A stretch of 64,000 bases of DNA from Prado023 sp963700475 (lineage in GTDB: Bacteria > Actinomycetota > Actinomycetes > S36-B12 > CAIYMF01). The notes under the pieces are model-generated. The model saw only the letters and a program-made list of their open reading frames with translations, was not told where the DNA came from and did not search any database. The stretch is taken from NCBI GenBank assembly GCA_963700475.1, contig CAVOXR010000009.1:124001-188000 (forward strand), given 5' to 3'. A program made the translations under genes and the position numbers. Positions 1 through 7,868 of this stretch are shown one piece after another. The stretch's first letter is position 1; each line of letters opens with the position of its first letter.

Positions 1-418
1 GATGACGACGCCACGGCGCGGCTGATCCACGACTGGGAGCGCCGCAGGCATCCCCGTCGCCCTGAAGGTCCTGGACTCGCCCTACCGCGAGATCACCCGA
101 CCGGTGGTCGAGTACGTGCGTGGGCTGAGCCGCAGCTCGCCGCGCGACCTCGTCTGCGTGTACGTTCCCGAGTACGTGGTGGGCCACTGGTGGGAGCAGC
201 TGCTGCACAACCAGAGTGCGCTGCGCCTGAAGACCCGCCTGCTGTTCACGCCCGGGGTCATGGTCGTCAGCGTGCCGTGGCAGCTGCTGTCCAGTGAGCG
301 GATCGCCGACGAGCCCGAGGCCCAGGCGCCCGGCGCCCTGCGGCGCGGCGAGCCCGATGCCGAGACCGCCGAGGCCTTCGTCGCCGGGGAGATGGGGGCC
401 GGACCATCACTCCGGTAG
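1..418 (+). CDS. APC-family amino-acid permease, C-terminal part (5' end outside window, frame broken)
   Basis: This is the cytoplasmic tail of an actinobacterial APC-type permease. The tail has the typical run of motifs: IPVALKVLDSPYREITRP, then YVPEYVVGHWWEQLLHNQ, then RLLFTPGVMV. The first 48 bases read DDDATARLIHDWERR in frame 1, but the remainder reads in frame 2, so one extra base near position 48 splits the gene. Both sides fit the family, which points to an indel error. The membrane-spanning part lies upstream of the window. The gene ends 8 bp before the RNA methyltransferase, an adjacency also seen in mycobacteria (Rv2690c/Rv2689c). The transported substrate cannot be told. Confidence 0.7.
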
Positions 419-426
419 CCGGGGGC

Positions 427-1620
427 ATGGCTGTCGGGGACCGGGTCGTCGTCGAGGTCGGGGCAGTCGCGCACGGTGGCCACTGCGTGGCCAGGCACGA
501 GGGACAGGTTCTCTTCGTCCGGCATGCGCTCCCCGGCGAGACGGTCGCCGTCCGGGTCGCCTCGATCGGGCGCAAGGGCAGGTTCGTCCGAGCCGACGCA
601 GTGCAGGTCCTGGATGCCAGTCCCGATCGTCGCGTGGCGCCCTGCCCGGTCGCCCTCCAGTGCGGAGGCTGCGACTGGCAGCACGCGACGGTCGAGGCCC
701 AGCGTCGGTTGAAGGCCGACGTGGTCCGGGAGGCGATGAGCAGGTTCGCGGGGATCACTCTCCCGGAGTCGTTCACGGTCGCGACCGTGGTCGATCCGGA
801 GGCAGAGGGTGCCCTGGCCGCAGAGGGGCTCGGCTGGCGCACCCGCGGGACGCTGGGCGTGGACCGTGCAGGGCACGCGGGGTTCCTGGGCCACCGCTCG
901 CATCGAGTGATCGTGGGCGGGCAGTGCCCCCAGCTGCACCCTCGGCTGGCCCCCCTCGACCTGTTCGGGCAGGTCTGGCCGGAGGGCCGGGTGGGATTCG
1001 TCGCTCCGTCGCTGGGGCAGCCGCTCGCCTTCGCCGAGTCGGATCCGCCTGCCGAGCCGATCACGGAGCGCGCTGACGGCCGGCCGTGGTCGGTCGCGCC
1101 CGACGGCTTCTGGCAGGTGCACCCCGGCGCCGCGGACGCCCTCGTGGGGCACGTGCGCAGGATGCTCGACCCGCACGAGGGTGAACGCCTGGTGGACCTG
1201 TACGCGGGCGTGGGCCTCTTCGGGATCAGCCTCTCCGGGGCGGTCGCGGGGGGGCTGGAGGTCACCCTTGTCGAGGGTGATCGACGTGCCTGCGAGCTGG
1301 CCGCCGGGAACGCCGGGGGACTCCCGGTCACGGTGGTGCGTGCCGGAGTCGACCGATGGGTGACCTGGCCCGACGCGTTGAAGGGGATCGACCTCGTCGT
1401 CCTCGATCCGCCGCGTACCGGTGCGGGCGCCGCGGTCGTGCAGGCGATCGCCGCCGCAGGGCCCCGGGCCGTGGCCTATGTGGCATGCGATCCGGTCGCC
1501 CTGGCCCGCGATCTGGCCACCTTCGGCGACAACGGGCTGGTCCTGGACGAGCTCATCGCCCTCGACCTGTTCCCGACAACCCATCACGTCGAATGCGTGG
1601 CCAAACTCGTCCCGCGGTGA
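427..1620 (+). CDS. class I SAM-dependent RNA (uracil-C5) methyltransferase, RlmD/TrmA-like with TRAM domain
   Basis: This is a 397-aa cytoplasmic methyltransferase predicted to methylate C5 of a uridine in rRNA or tRNA. Residues 1-60 form a TRAM RNA-binding domain. Cys73, Cys79 and Cys82 (CPVALQCGGC) resemble the Fe-S ligands of RlmD/RumA. The SAM-binding motif DLYAGVGLFG lies near residue 257, VLDPPRTGAG near 325, and the catalytic cysteine is in YVACDP near 354. The length is a little below E. coli RlmD (433 aa). The ATG at 427 follows a weak GGGGG-type site. It sits close behind the permease and may be co-transcribed with it. The exact target base is inferred only at the family level. Confidence 0.88.
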   Translation: MAVGDRVVVEVGAVAHGGHCVARHEGQVLFVRHALPGETVAVRVASIGRKGRFVRADAVQVLDASPDRRVAPCPVALQCGGCDWQHATVEAQRRLKADVVREAMSRFAGITLPESFTVATVVDPEAEGALAAEGLGWRTRGTLGVDRAGHAGFLGHRSHRVIVGGQCPQLHPRLAPLDLFGQVWPEGRVGFVAPSLGQPLAFAESDPPAEPITERADGRPWSVAPDGFWQVHPGAADALVGHVRRMLDPHEGERLVDLYAGVGLFGISLSGAVAGGLEVTLVEGDRRACELAAGNAGGLPVTVVRAGVDRWVTWPDALKGIDLVVLDPPRTGAGAAVVQAIAAAGPRAVAYVACDPVALARDLATFGDNGLVLDELIALDLFPTTHHVECVAKLVPR

Positions 1621-1638
1621 TATCTTGATATCAAGATA
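1621..1638. promoter_or_regulatory. 18-bp perfect palindrome upstream of acnA (operator candidate)
   Basis: TATCTTGAT is followed directly by its exact reverse complement ATCAAGATA. It starts right after the methyltransferase stop codon and ends 75 bp before the acnA start. It is AT-rich in very GC-rich surroundings, and GATACT at 1635-1640 could serve as a -10 box. The shape fits a dimeric repressor site of the TetR, MarR or GntR type. Aconitase is repressed by AcnR in corynebacteria, but this sequence was not matched to a known AcnR site. Confidence 0.6.
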
Positions 1639-1713
1639 CTTTCGGATGGCGGGACACGCGGGTCCCCGGGAGTCGCGATAGCCTTCCGATGCGGTTGCTG
1701 AGGAGGAGTCTGC

Positions 1714-4372
1714 ATGGCGAGCAAGGACAGTTTCGGGGCACGTGGCACGTTCGAGGTCGGCGGGACGACCCACGAGATCTTCCGGATCTCCGCGGTCCCC
1801 GGAGCCGAGGCGCTTCCCTTCACGCACAAGGTCCTCCTGGAGAACCTGCTGCGCACCGAGGACGGTGCGAATGTCACAGCCGACCAGATCCGCACCCTGG
1901 GTGCCTGGGATCCGGATGCCGAGCCCACCGACGAGATCCAGTTCACCCCGGCGCGGGTGATCATGCAGGACTTCACCGGTGTCCCGTGCGTCGTGGACCT
2001 CGCCACCATGCGCGAGGCCATGAAGGACCTCGGGGGAGACCCGGCGAAGATCAACCCGCTGGCACCCGCGGAGCTCGTCATCGACCACTCGGTCATCGCC
2101 GACTTCTTCGGCACCCACGACTCGGCGACCCGCAATGTCGCCCTCGAGTACGAGCGCAACCGGGAGCGCTACCAGTTCCTGCGCTGGGGCCAGACGGCGT
2201 TCGACGAGTTCAAGGTCGTTCCGCCGGGCACCGGCATCGTGCACCAGGTCAACATCGAGTCACTCGCGCGTGTGGTCATGGTTCGAAACGGGCAGGCCTA
2301 CCCGGACACCTGCGTGGGCACCGACTCGCACACGACGATGGTCAACGGCCTGGGTGTGCTCGGCTGGGGCGTGGGTGGCATCGAGGCCGAGGCCGCGATG
2401 CTCGGCCAGCCGGTGAGCATGCTGATCCCCCAGGTCGTCGGGTTCAAGCTGACCGGCGAGCTGCCCCAGGGCGCGACCGCCACCGACATGGTCCTGACGA
2501 TCACCGAGATCCTGCGCAAGCACGGCGTCGTGGGCAAGTTCGTGGAGTTCTTCGGGGATGCCGTCGCCGGCGTCCCGCTGGCCAACCGCGCCACGATCGG
2601 CAACATGAGCCCCGAGTACGGCTCGACGGCCGCGATCTTCCCGATCGACGACGAGACCCTGCGCTACCTGCGCCTGACCGGGCGCTCCGAGGAGCAGGTC
2701 GCCCTCGTCGAGGCCTACTGCCGGGAGCAGGGCCTCTGGCACGACCCGTCCGTCGAGGCGCGCTACACGAGCGTCATCGAGCTGGACCTCGGCACGATCG
2801 TGCCGTCGCTGGCCGGCCCGAAGCGTCCGCAGGACCGCGTGGCGATGACCGATGCCAAGGAGGGGTTCCTGGCAGCACTGGGCACCTACACGGCCGATCC
2901 CGCCGCCACCGCGACGCTGAACATCGAGGAGCAGGAGGTGACGATCGGTCACGGAGCAGTCGTGATCGCCGCGATCACCTCGTGCACGAACACGTCGAAC
3001 CCGTCGGTGATGATGGCGGCCGGACTGCTGGCCCGCAATGCCGTCGAGCGCGGGTTGACCCGAAAGCCGTGGGTCAAGACCACGCTCGCCCCGGGGTCGA
3101 AGGTCGTCTCGGACTACTACGACCGCTCCGGGCTGACCCCCTACCTCGACAAGCTCGGCTTCGACATCGTCGGCTACGGCTGCACGACGTGCATCGGCAA
3201 CTCGGGCCCGCTGCCCGAGGCGGTGTCGGCGGCCGTGAACGCCCAGCGACCTCGCGGTCGTCTCCGTCCTGTCGGGCAACCGCAACTTCGAGGGCCGGAT
3301 CAACCCGGACGTGAAGATGAACTACCTGGCCTCCCCACCGCTGGTGGTCGCCTATGCGATCGCCGGGCGGATGGACCTCGACCTGACGACCGAGCCCCTG
3401 GGAACCGACCCGTCAGGCGCCCCGGTGTTCCTCCGCGACATCTGGCCGTCGCCGGCCGAGGTCCAGTCCGTGATGGACTCCTCCATCGACGCCGAGATGT
3501 TCGCCTCCCGCTACGCCGATGTGTTCGCCGGCGACGAGGCGTGGCAGTCGCTGCCCACCCCGGTCGGCGACACGTTCGCCTGGGCGGGGGACTCCACGTA
3601 CGTGCGCAAGCCACCGTACTTCGACGGCATGGGCGCCCAGCCCGATCCGGTCACGGACGTCGTCGGGGCCCGGGTGTTGGCCAAGCTCGGCGACTCCGTC
3701 ACCACGGACCACATCAGCCCGGCCGGGTCGATCAAGCCGGACAGCCCGGCGGGCAGGTACCTGGACGAGAACGGAGTGGCACGCAAGGACTTCAACTCCT
3801 ACGGGTCGCGTCGCGGCAACCACGAGGTCATGATCCGCGGCACCTTCGCGAACATCCGGTTGCGCAACCAGCTGCTCGACGGCGTGGAGGGCGGGTTCAC
3901 CCGTGACTTCACCCTCGAGGGCGCGCCGCAGGCGGCGATCTACGACGCCGCCCAGTCCTACGCGGCCGCGGGGATCCCGCTCGTGGTGCTGTCGGGCAAG
4001 GAGTACGGATCAGGGTCGTCGCGGGACTGGGCGGCCAAGGGCACGGCGCTCCTGGGCGTGCGCGCGGTGATCGCGGAGTCCTATGAGCGCATCCACCGGT
4101 CGAACCTGATCGGCATGGGCGTCCTCCCTCTGCAGTACCCGCAGGGGCAGGACGCGGCGTCGCTGGGCCTCGACGGCACAGAGGTGTTCTCGATCAGCGG
4201 GGTCACCGCCCTGAACGAGGGCGTCACGCCGAGGACGGTGTCGGTGCGGGCCGAGAGTGCCGACGGTTCAGCCGTCGAGTTCGAGGCGGTGCTGCGGATC
4301 GACACCCCCGGTGAGGCCGACTACTACCGCAACGGTGGGATCCTGCAGTACGTGCTGCGCTCGCTGGTGTAG
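1714..4372 (+). CDS. acnA: aconitate hydratase A (frame broken near 3243)
   Basis: This is the TCA-cycle enzyme that isomerises citrate and isocitrate, about 885 aa once the frame is repaired. The 4Fe-4S ligands are Cys424 (ITSCTNTSNPS) and Cys490/Cys493 (GYGCTTCIGNSG). The swivel domain follows after residue 600, with GKEYGSGSSRDWAAKG and ESYERIHRSNLIGMGVLP. The ATG at 1714 follows a good GAGGAG site. Up to AVNA (3241) the protein reads in one frame; from SDLAVVSVLSGNRNFEGRI onward it reads in the next, so one extra C in the CCC run at 3242-3244 breaks it. Both halves are fully conserved, which suggests a sequencing indel. The palindrome at 1621 is the likely control site. Confidence 0.95.
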
Positions 4373-4386
4373 CCATCCGTCAGGCC

Positions 4387-4431
4387 ATCCCCACCTCCCC
4401 GGGAGCAGACTGGTTCCGGAGAGGTGGGGAT
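4387..4431. promoter_or_regulatory. stem-loop between acnA and the small membrane protein gene
   Basis: ATCCCCACCTC (4387-4397) pairs perfectly with GAGGTGGGGAT (4421-4431), an 11-bp GC-rich stem. It lies just after the acnA stop, so it may terminate acnA transcription. Its 3' arm also contains the GAGG part of the ribosome binding site of the next gene, so it could mask that site in a read-through transcript. There is no T-tract. Confidence 0.5.
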
Positions 4432-4435
4432 CGGC

Positions 4436-4621
4436 ATGAGTGACAACAATGGTGCGGCCGCAGCCGGCGGGGGAGCGATCTACGGGCTGGGCATGTTCGG
4501 CGCGTGGGCGTGGTTCTGGCAGCAGGCCGACGGATTCTGGGAGTACCTGCTGGCCATCCTGCAGGGCGTCTTCTGGCCCGCGTTCATGGTCTACGAGGCC
4601 TTCCAGGCGCTGGGCAGCTGA
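4436..4621 (+). CDS. small hydrophobic membrane protein, function unknown
   Basis: This 61-aa protein begins MSDNNGAAAAGGG and then has one or two hydrophobic stretches rich in Trp and Phe (GMFGAWAWFWQQADGFWEYLL and the following helix ending VYEAFQALG). GGAGAGG at 4418-4424 precedes the ATG at 4436. Short proteins of this kind are common in actinobacteria, and no function is recognised. It follows acnA in the same direction, separated by a stem-loop that overlaps its ribosome binding site. Confidence 0.6.
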   Translation: MSDNNGAAAAGGGAIYGLGMFGAWAWFWQQADGFWEYLLAILQGVFWPAFMVYEAFQALGS

Positions 4622-4637
4622 GCGTCGCGGAAACCCA

Positions 4638-4862
4638 TCAGATCGCAGCGGGCTTGCGAGCTGGTCCCTCGACCCACTCCAGGTCGAAGGCGTTCACTGC
4701 ATCGTCGGGCAGGCCGACGGCCAGGATGACGACCTCCCGCACCGATGCCTCCAACTCCGCGTGCGTTCGGCCGAACGTCGACGCCCCGGGTAGGCCCGGG
4801 ACCGTTGCCAGGAGTTCGTCGCCCTCATGGGTCACCACCACCCTGTACGTGTCTCTCGTCAC
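4638..4862 (-). CDS. HicB-like antitoxin (solitary)
   Basis: This 74-aa protein has the HicB N-terminal pseudo-RNase-H-like fold: YRVVVTHEGDELLATVPGLPGASTFGRTHAELEASVREVVILAVGLP. The GTG start at 4862 is chosen because GGAAAGGGG lies about 8 bases upstream, and the family fold begins at TYRVVV. HicB proteins neutralise the HicA RNase and often repress their own promoter. No C-terminal DNA-binding domain is visible (it ends EGPARKPAAI). Just upstream on the same strand is only a fragment of HicA, so the partner toxin appears to be lost. Confidence 0.75.
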   Translation of the reverse strand: MTRDTYRVVVTHEGDELLATVPGLPGASTFGRTHAELEASVREVVILAVGLPDDAVNAFDLEWVEGPARKPAAI

Positions 4863-4969
4863 TGCAGCCACCCCTTTCCGAACGCATTCTCCAAGTCGCG
4901 CTGGATGGAGCGCAAGGTGCCGATCGGCATGTCCCGATCGTGCATGGGTTGTCCACATGGGCGCAGATC
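4859..4969 (-). pseudogene. HicA toxin remnant (C-terminal fragment)
   Basis: Read on the minus strand, this stretch encodes PMHDRDMPIGTLRSIQRDLE followed by NAFGKGWLQ. That matches the end of actinobacterial HicA mRNA interferases, where a VPxHxxRDxPxGTLRSIxR motif precedes the C-terminus. The upstream half, including the GSHH-type catalytic histidine region, is absent because the SOUL gene ends at 4975. Its stop overlaps the GTG of the HicB-like gene, the usual hicAB arrangement. It is read as a decayed hicA. Confidence 0.55.
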
Positions 4970-4974
4970 ACCCG

Positions 4975-5475
4975 TCAGCCCGAGCGCGGCTCCACGTCGA
5001 CCACGACCTCGTTGTGACGCAGGAACGGCGGGATGAACGGCGCGTTGAAGCGCGCGAGGCGCACGACGCCGACCGGCTGCCAGGGGGAGTCCTCCAGGGC
5101 TGCCAGCAGCTGCTGCCCGCGCTTGTCGAGGTCGTTCGCATTGCCCCAACCCGAGAACTTCAGCGCTCCGGCGAGCTGCTCGGGAACGGTTCGCAGGTGC
5201 ACCCGGGAGTCGGTGGGTGCAGGCAGGGTGTCGAGGTCGCGACCCTCAGGCATCACGAACGCCACGGAGTGACCCTCATCTCCCGGCGTCTGGACGACCG
5301 GCGCGGTCATCGCGAGCTGCCCCTGGATGTAGCCGAACAGGGGACGGAAGCCGCGGTTGCCGGCATCATCGAAGTCCCCGTCGACGACCACTTCGGCGAT
5401 CGTGTGCTCGGGGTAGCGGCGGATCTCGACCTGACCCCATCGTCCGACCGGCTCGTAGGGCTGCTGCTGCGTCAT
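4975..5475 (-). CDS. SOUL-family heme-binding protein
   Basis: This 166-aa protein matches the SOUL/HBP fold along its length: VEIRRYPEHTIAEVVVDGDF at the start, LAMTAPVV in the middle (the usual IAMTxPV motif), and RLARFNAPFIPPFLRHNEVVVDV at the end. The family binds heme or other porphyrins in the cytosol. This may connect with the heme-synthesis genes at 18.6-22 kb, but no operon link exists. The ATG at 5475 starts MTQQQPYEPVG. No signal peptide is seen. Confidence 0.85.
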   Translation of the reverse strand: MTQQQPYEPVGRWGQVEIRRYPEHTIAEVVVDGDFDDAGNRGFRPLFGYIQGQLAMTAPVVQTPGDEGHSVAFVMPEGRDLDTLPAPTDSRVHLRTVPEQLAGALKFSGWGNANDLDKRGQQLLAALEDSPWQPVGVVRLARFNAPFIPPFLRHNEVVVDVEPRSG

Positions 5476-5517
5476 GCACCCAGTGTCCCGCCGAATGGGG
5501 CGTGGCGCAGGAGGTGA

Positions 5518-5880
5518 CTACAGCTTCGGGCGCCAGCGGCGTCCCTGCAGCGCCTCCTCGACCAGCGCCACCTCGCGCACCTGGGCGGCCAGCCGGGCGC
5601 CCTCCTTGCTCAGGGCCACGAGCGTCTCCTCGATCGCCTCAGGCGGCACCCGGCCGGCGAGGTCGCGCCGGGCGCCGGCATAGGCGCTCCTGGCCGCCTG
5701 GAGCGAGGCGTCGGCGTGCAGCGCGGCGAGTCGTGCCAGGACCACCGGGTAGCGACGGAGGACCTCATGGCTGCGGTAGTCCGGCGGGCACAGGTCCAGC
5801 AGCCAGCCGACCACTTTGTCGCCGAACGCGGGCGACTCCGGATCGGGCACGGCGCGCGGCCAGCCGGGCGGAGTCGTCAT
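5518..5880 (-). CDS. conserved actinobacterial protein, function unknown
   Basis: This 120-aa soluble protein is mostly helical by composition: FGDKVVGWLLDLCPPDYRSHEVLRRYPVVLARLA, then a central Ala/Arg/Glu region, ending LVEEALQGRRWRPKL. The ATG at 5880 (MTTPPGWPRAV) is preferred over a longer start at 5967, because the upstream extension is Ser/Arg-rich without family character and would run into the dxs promoter region. It is divergent from dxs. Similar short proteins lie next to dxs in other actinobacteria; no role can be assigned. Confidence 0.7.
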   Translation of the reverse strand: MTTPPGWPRAVPDPESPAFGDKVVGWLLDLCPPDYRSHEVLRRYPVVLARLAALHADASLQAARSAYAGARRDLAGRVPPEAIEETLVALSKEGARLAAQVREVALVEEALQGRRWRPKL

Positions 5881-5970
5881 GGCGCCCAGCCTAGGGTCGC
5901 GCCGCCCGTGTGCGGACGGGTGTTCACTCCTAGACTGTGTGGACGACCGCACGAGTAGGAGGCGCATGAC

Positions 5971-7845
5971 GTGGGCGTGCTGGACAGCATCGACTCACCC
6001 GCGGACCTCCGCGCGCTGAGGCCCGAGCAGCTCGGTGGGCTGGCCGAGGAGATCCGTGGCTTCCTCGTGGACAAGGTGAGCCGCACGGGTGGACACCTCG
6101 GTCCCAACCTCGGGGTGGTGGAGCTGACCCTCGCGCTGCACCGGGTCTTCGAGTCGCCTGATGACGTGCTGCTCTGGGACACCGGACACCAGTCCTACGT
6201 CCACAAGATCATCACCGGCCGCCGGGAGGGGTTCGACAACCTGCGCCAGCAGGGCGGGATCTCCGGGTACCCGTCGCGCGCGGAGAGCCCGCACGACGTC
6301 ATCGAGAACTCCCACGCCTCGACCGCGCTGTCGTACGCCGACGGCATCGCCAAGGCCTTCGAGCAGGCAGGGACCTTGGGGAGCCGCCACGTGGTGGCCG
6401 TTGTTGGCGACGGCTCCCTGACCGGCGGGATGGCGTGGGAGGCCCTGAACAACATCGCCGACTCCCATCGACCCGTGATCATCGTGGTCAACGACAACGA
6501 GCGCTCCTATGCCCCCACGATCGGGGGACTCGCCCGACACCTGGACACCCTGCGCACGACACGCGGCTATGAGCGGTTCCTCGACTGGGGCAAGGACATG
6601 CTGGGCCGCACGCCGGTCGTGGGTGCGCCGCTGTTCGAGGCGCTCCACGGGGTGAAGCGGGGGGTCAAGGATGTGGTCGCCCCGCAGGGGATGTTCGAGG
6701 ACCTCGGGCTGAAGTACCTCGGTCCGGTGGACGGTCACGACGTGGCCTCCGTGGAGTCGGTCCTGCGCGCCGCGAAGCGGTACGACGGCCCGGTGATCGT
6801 CCATGTCATCACCCAGAAGGGTCGCGGGTACGCCCCCGCGGAGAACGACGAGGCGGACCACTTCCATGGTGTGGGGATCATCGACCCGGAGACGGGGATC
6901 CCGGTCAGCAACGGTGGCCCCACGTGGACAGCGGCGTTCGCCGACGAGCTCGTGGAGATCGGACGCGAGCGCCCTGATGTCGTGGCGATCACCGCCGCCA
7001 TGCTGTGCCCGACCGGCCTGGACCGGTTCGCCGACGAGTTCCCCGATCGCACCTACGACGTGGGCATCGCCGAGCAGCACGCCCTGACCTCCGCCGCCGG
7101 CATGGCCTTTGCCGGGCTGCACCCGGTGGTCGCGGTCTACGCCACCTTCCTGAACCGCGCCTTCGACCAGGTGCTCATGGACGTCGCCCTGCACCGGGCG
7201 GGGGTGACGATCGTGCTGGACCGTGCCGGTGTCACCGGCGACGACGGGGCCTCCCACAACGGCATGTGGGACCTCTCGATGCTCGGACTGGTGCCCGGGG
7301 TCAGGATTGCCGCTCCGCGCGACGAGGAGACCCTTCGCAGGGCCCTGCGTGAGGCTGTGGCCGTCTCCGACGGCCCGACCGTGGTGCGATTCCCCAAGGG
7401 CCGGCTGGCCGAACCCCTCCCGGCGGTGGGCGACAGCGACGGGGTCGATCTCCTGCACGCCGACTCCGAGCCGCGGGTGCTGCTGGTCGGGGTGGGCAGC
7501 ATGGCCGGCGTGGCACGCGAGGCCGCCGCCAAGCTCTCAGCCGAGGGCGTGCCCGTGGCAGTCGCCGCACCCCTGTGGGTCACTCCGCTGCCGACGGGCC
7601 TGGTGGATCTTGCCGGCGAGATCGGCCTGGTCGTGACGCTGGAGGACAACGGCCTGGCCGGTGGGATCGGATCGAGCCTCGCGACCGCACTGGTCGATGC
7701 TGGCGTGACGGTGCGCATGGAGAGGCTGGGCATCCCCCAGGAGTTCCTCGACCACGCCAGTCGGCCTGCCATTCTCGAGCGGCTCGGACTGACCGCGCAG
7801 GGGTGTGCCGACGCCGCCCGACGATTGCTCGATCCGCCGGACTGA
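5971..7845 (+). CDS. dxs: 1-deoxy-D-xylulose-5-phosphate synthase
   Basis: This 624-aa thiamine-diphosphate enzyme condenses pyruvate with glyceraldehyde-3-phosphate, the first step of the MEP isoprenoid pathway. TGHQSYVHK lies near residue 70, the ThDP/Mg motif GDGSLTGGMAWEALNN near 147, and the pyrimidine-binding and transketolase C domains after 310 (DVGIAEQHALTSAAGMA, LDRAGVTGDDGASHNGMWD). The length is typical. The GTG at 5971 gives the usual MGVLDSIDSPADLRAL N-terminus. Divergent from the unknown gene at 5518-5880. The following GGDEF/EAL gene starts only 23 bp later and may be co-transcribed. Confidence 0.97.
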   Translation: MGVLDSIDSPADLRALRPEQLGGLAEEIRGFLVDKVSRTGGHLGPNLGVVELTLALHRVFESPDDVLLWDTGHQSYVHKIITGRREGFDNLRQQGGISGYPSRAESPHDVIENSHASTALSYADGIAKAFEQAGTLGSRHVVAVVGDGSLTGGMAWEALNNIADSHRPVIIVVNDNERSYAPTIGGLARHLDTLRTTRGYERFLDWGKDMLGRTPVVGAPLFEALHGVKRGVKDVVAPQGMFEDLGLKYLGPVDGHDVASVESVLRAAKRYDGPVIVHVITQKGRGYAPAENDEADHFHGVGIIDPETGIPVSNGGPTWTAAFADELVEIGRERPDVVAITAAMLCPTGLDRFADEFPDRTYDVGIAEQHALTSAAGMAFAGLHPVVAVYATFLNRAFDQVLMDVALHRAGVTIVLDRAGVTGDDGASHNGMWDLSMLGLVPGVRIAAPRDEETLRRALREAVAVSDGPTVVRFPKGRLAEPLPAVGDSDGVDLLHADSEPRVLLVGVGSMAGVAREAAAKLSAEGVPVAVAAPLWVTPLPTGLVDLAGEIGLVVTLEDNGLAGGIGSSLATALVDAGVTVRMERLGIPQEFLDHASRPAILERLGLTAQGCADAARRLLDPPD

Positions 7846-7868
7846 TCGAGGTGGAGGGGGACCAGGTC

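Noticed and set aside
82..2244. Very long open frame on the minus strand opposite the methyltransferase and aconitase genes
   Set aside because: The protein is Arg/Gly/Asp-rich without family motifs, and the opposite strand encodes two well-conserved genes. Long antisense frames are expected at this GC content.
3235..3250. Programmed frameshifting in aconitase or ribF
   Set aside because: No slippery heptamer with a following pseudoknot is visible, and these families are not known to use it; indel error is simpler.
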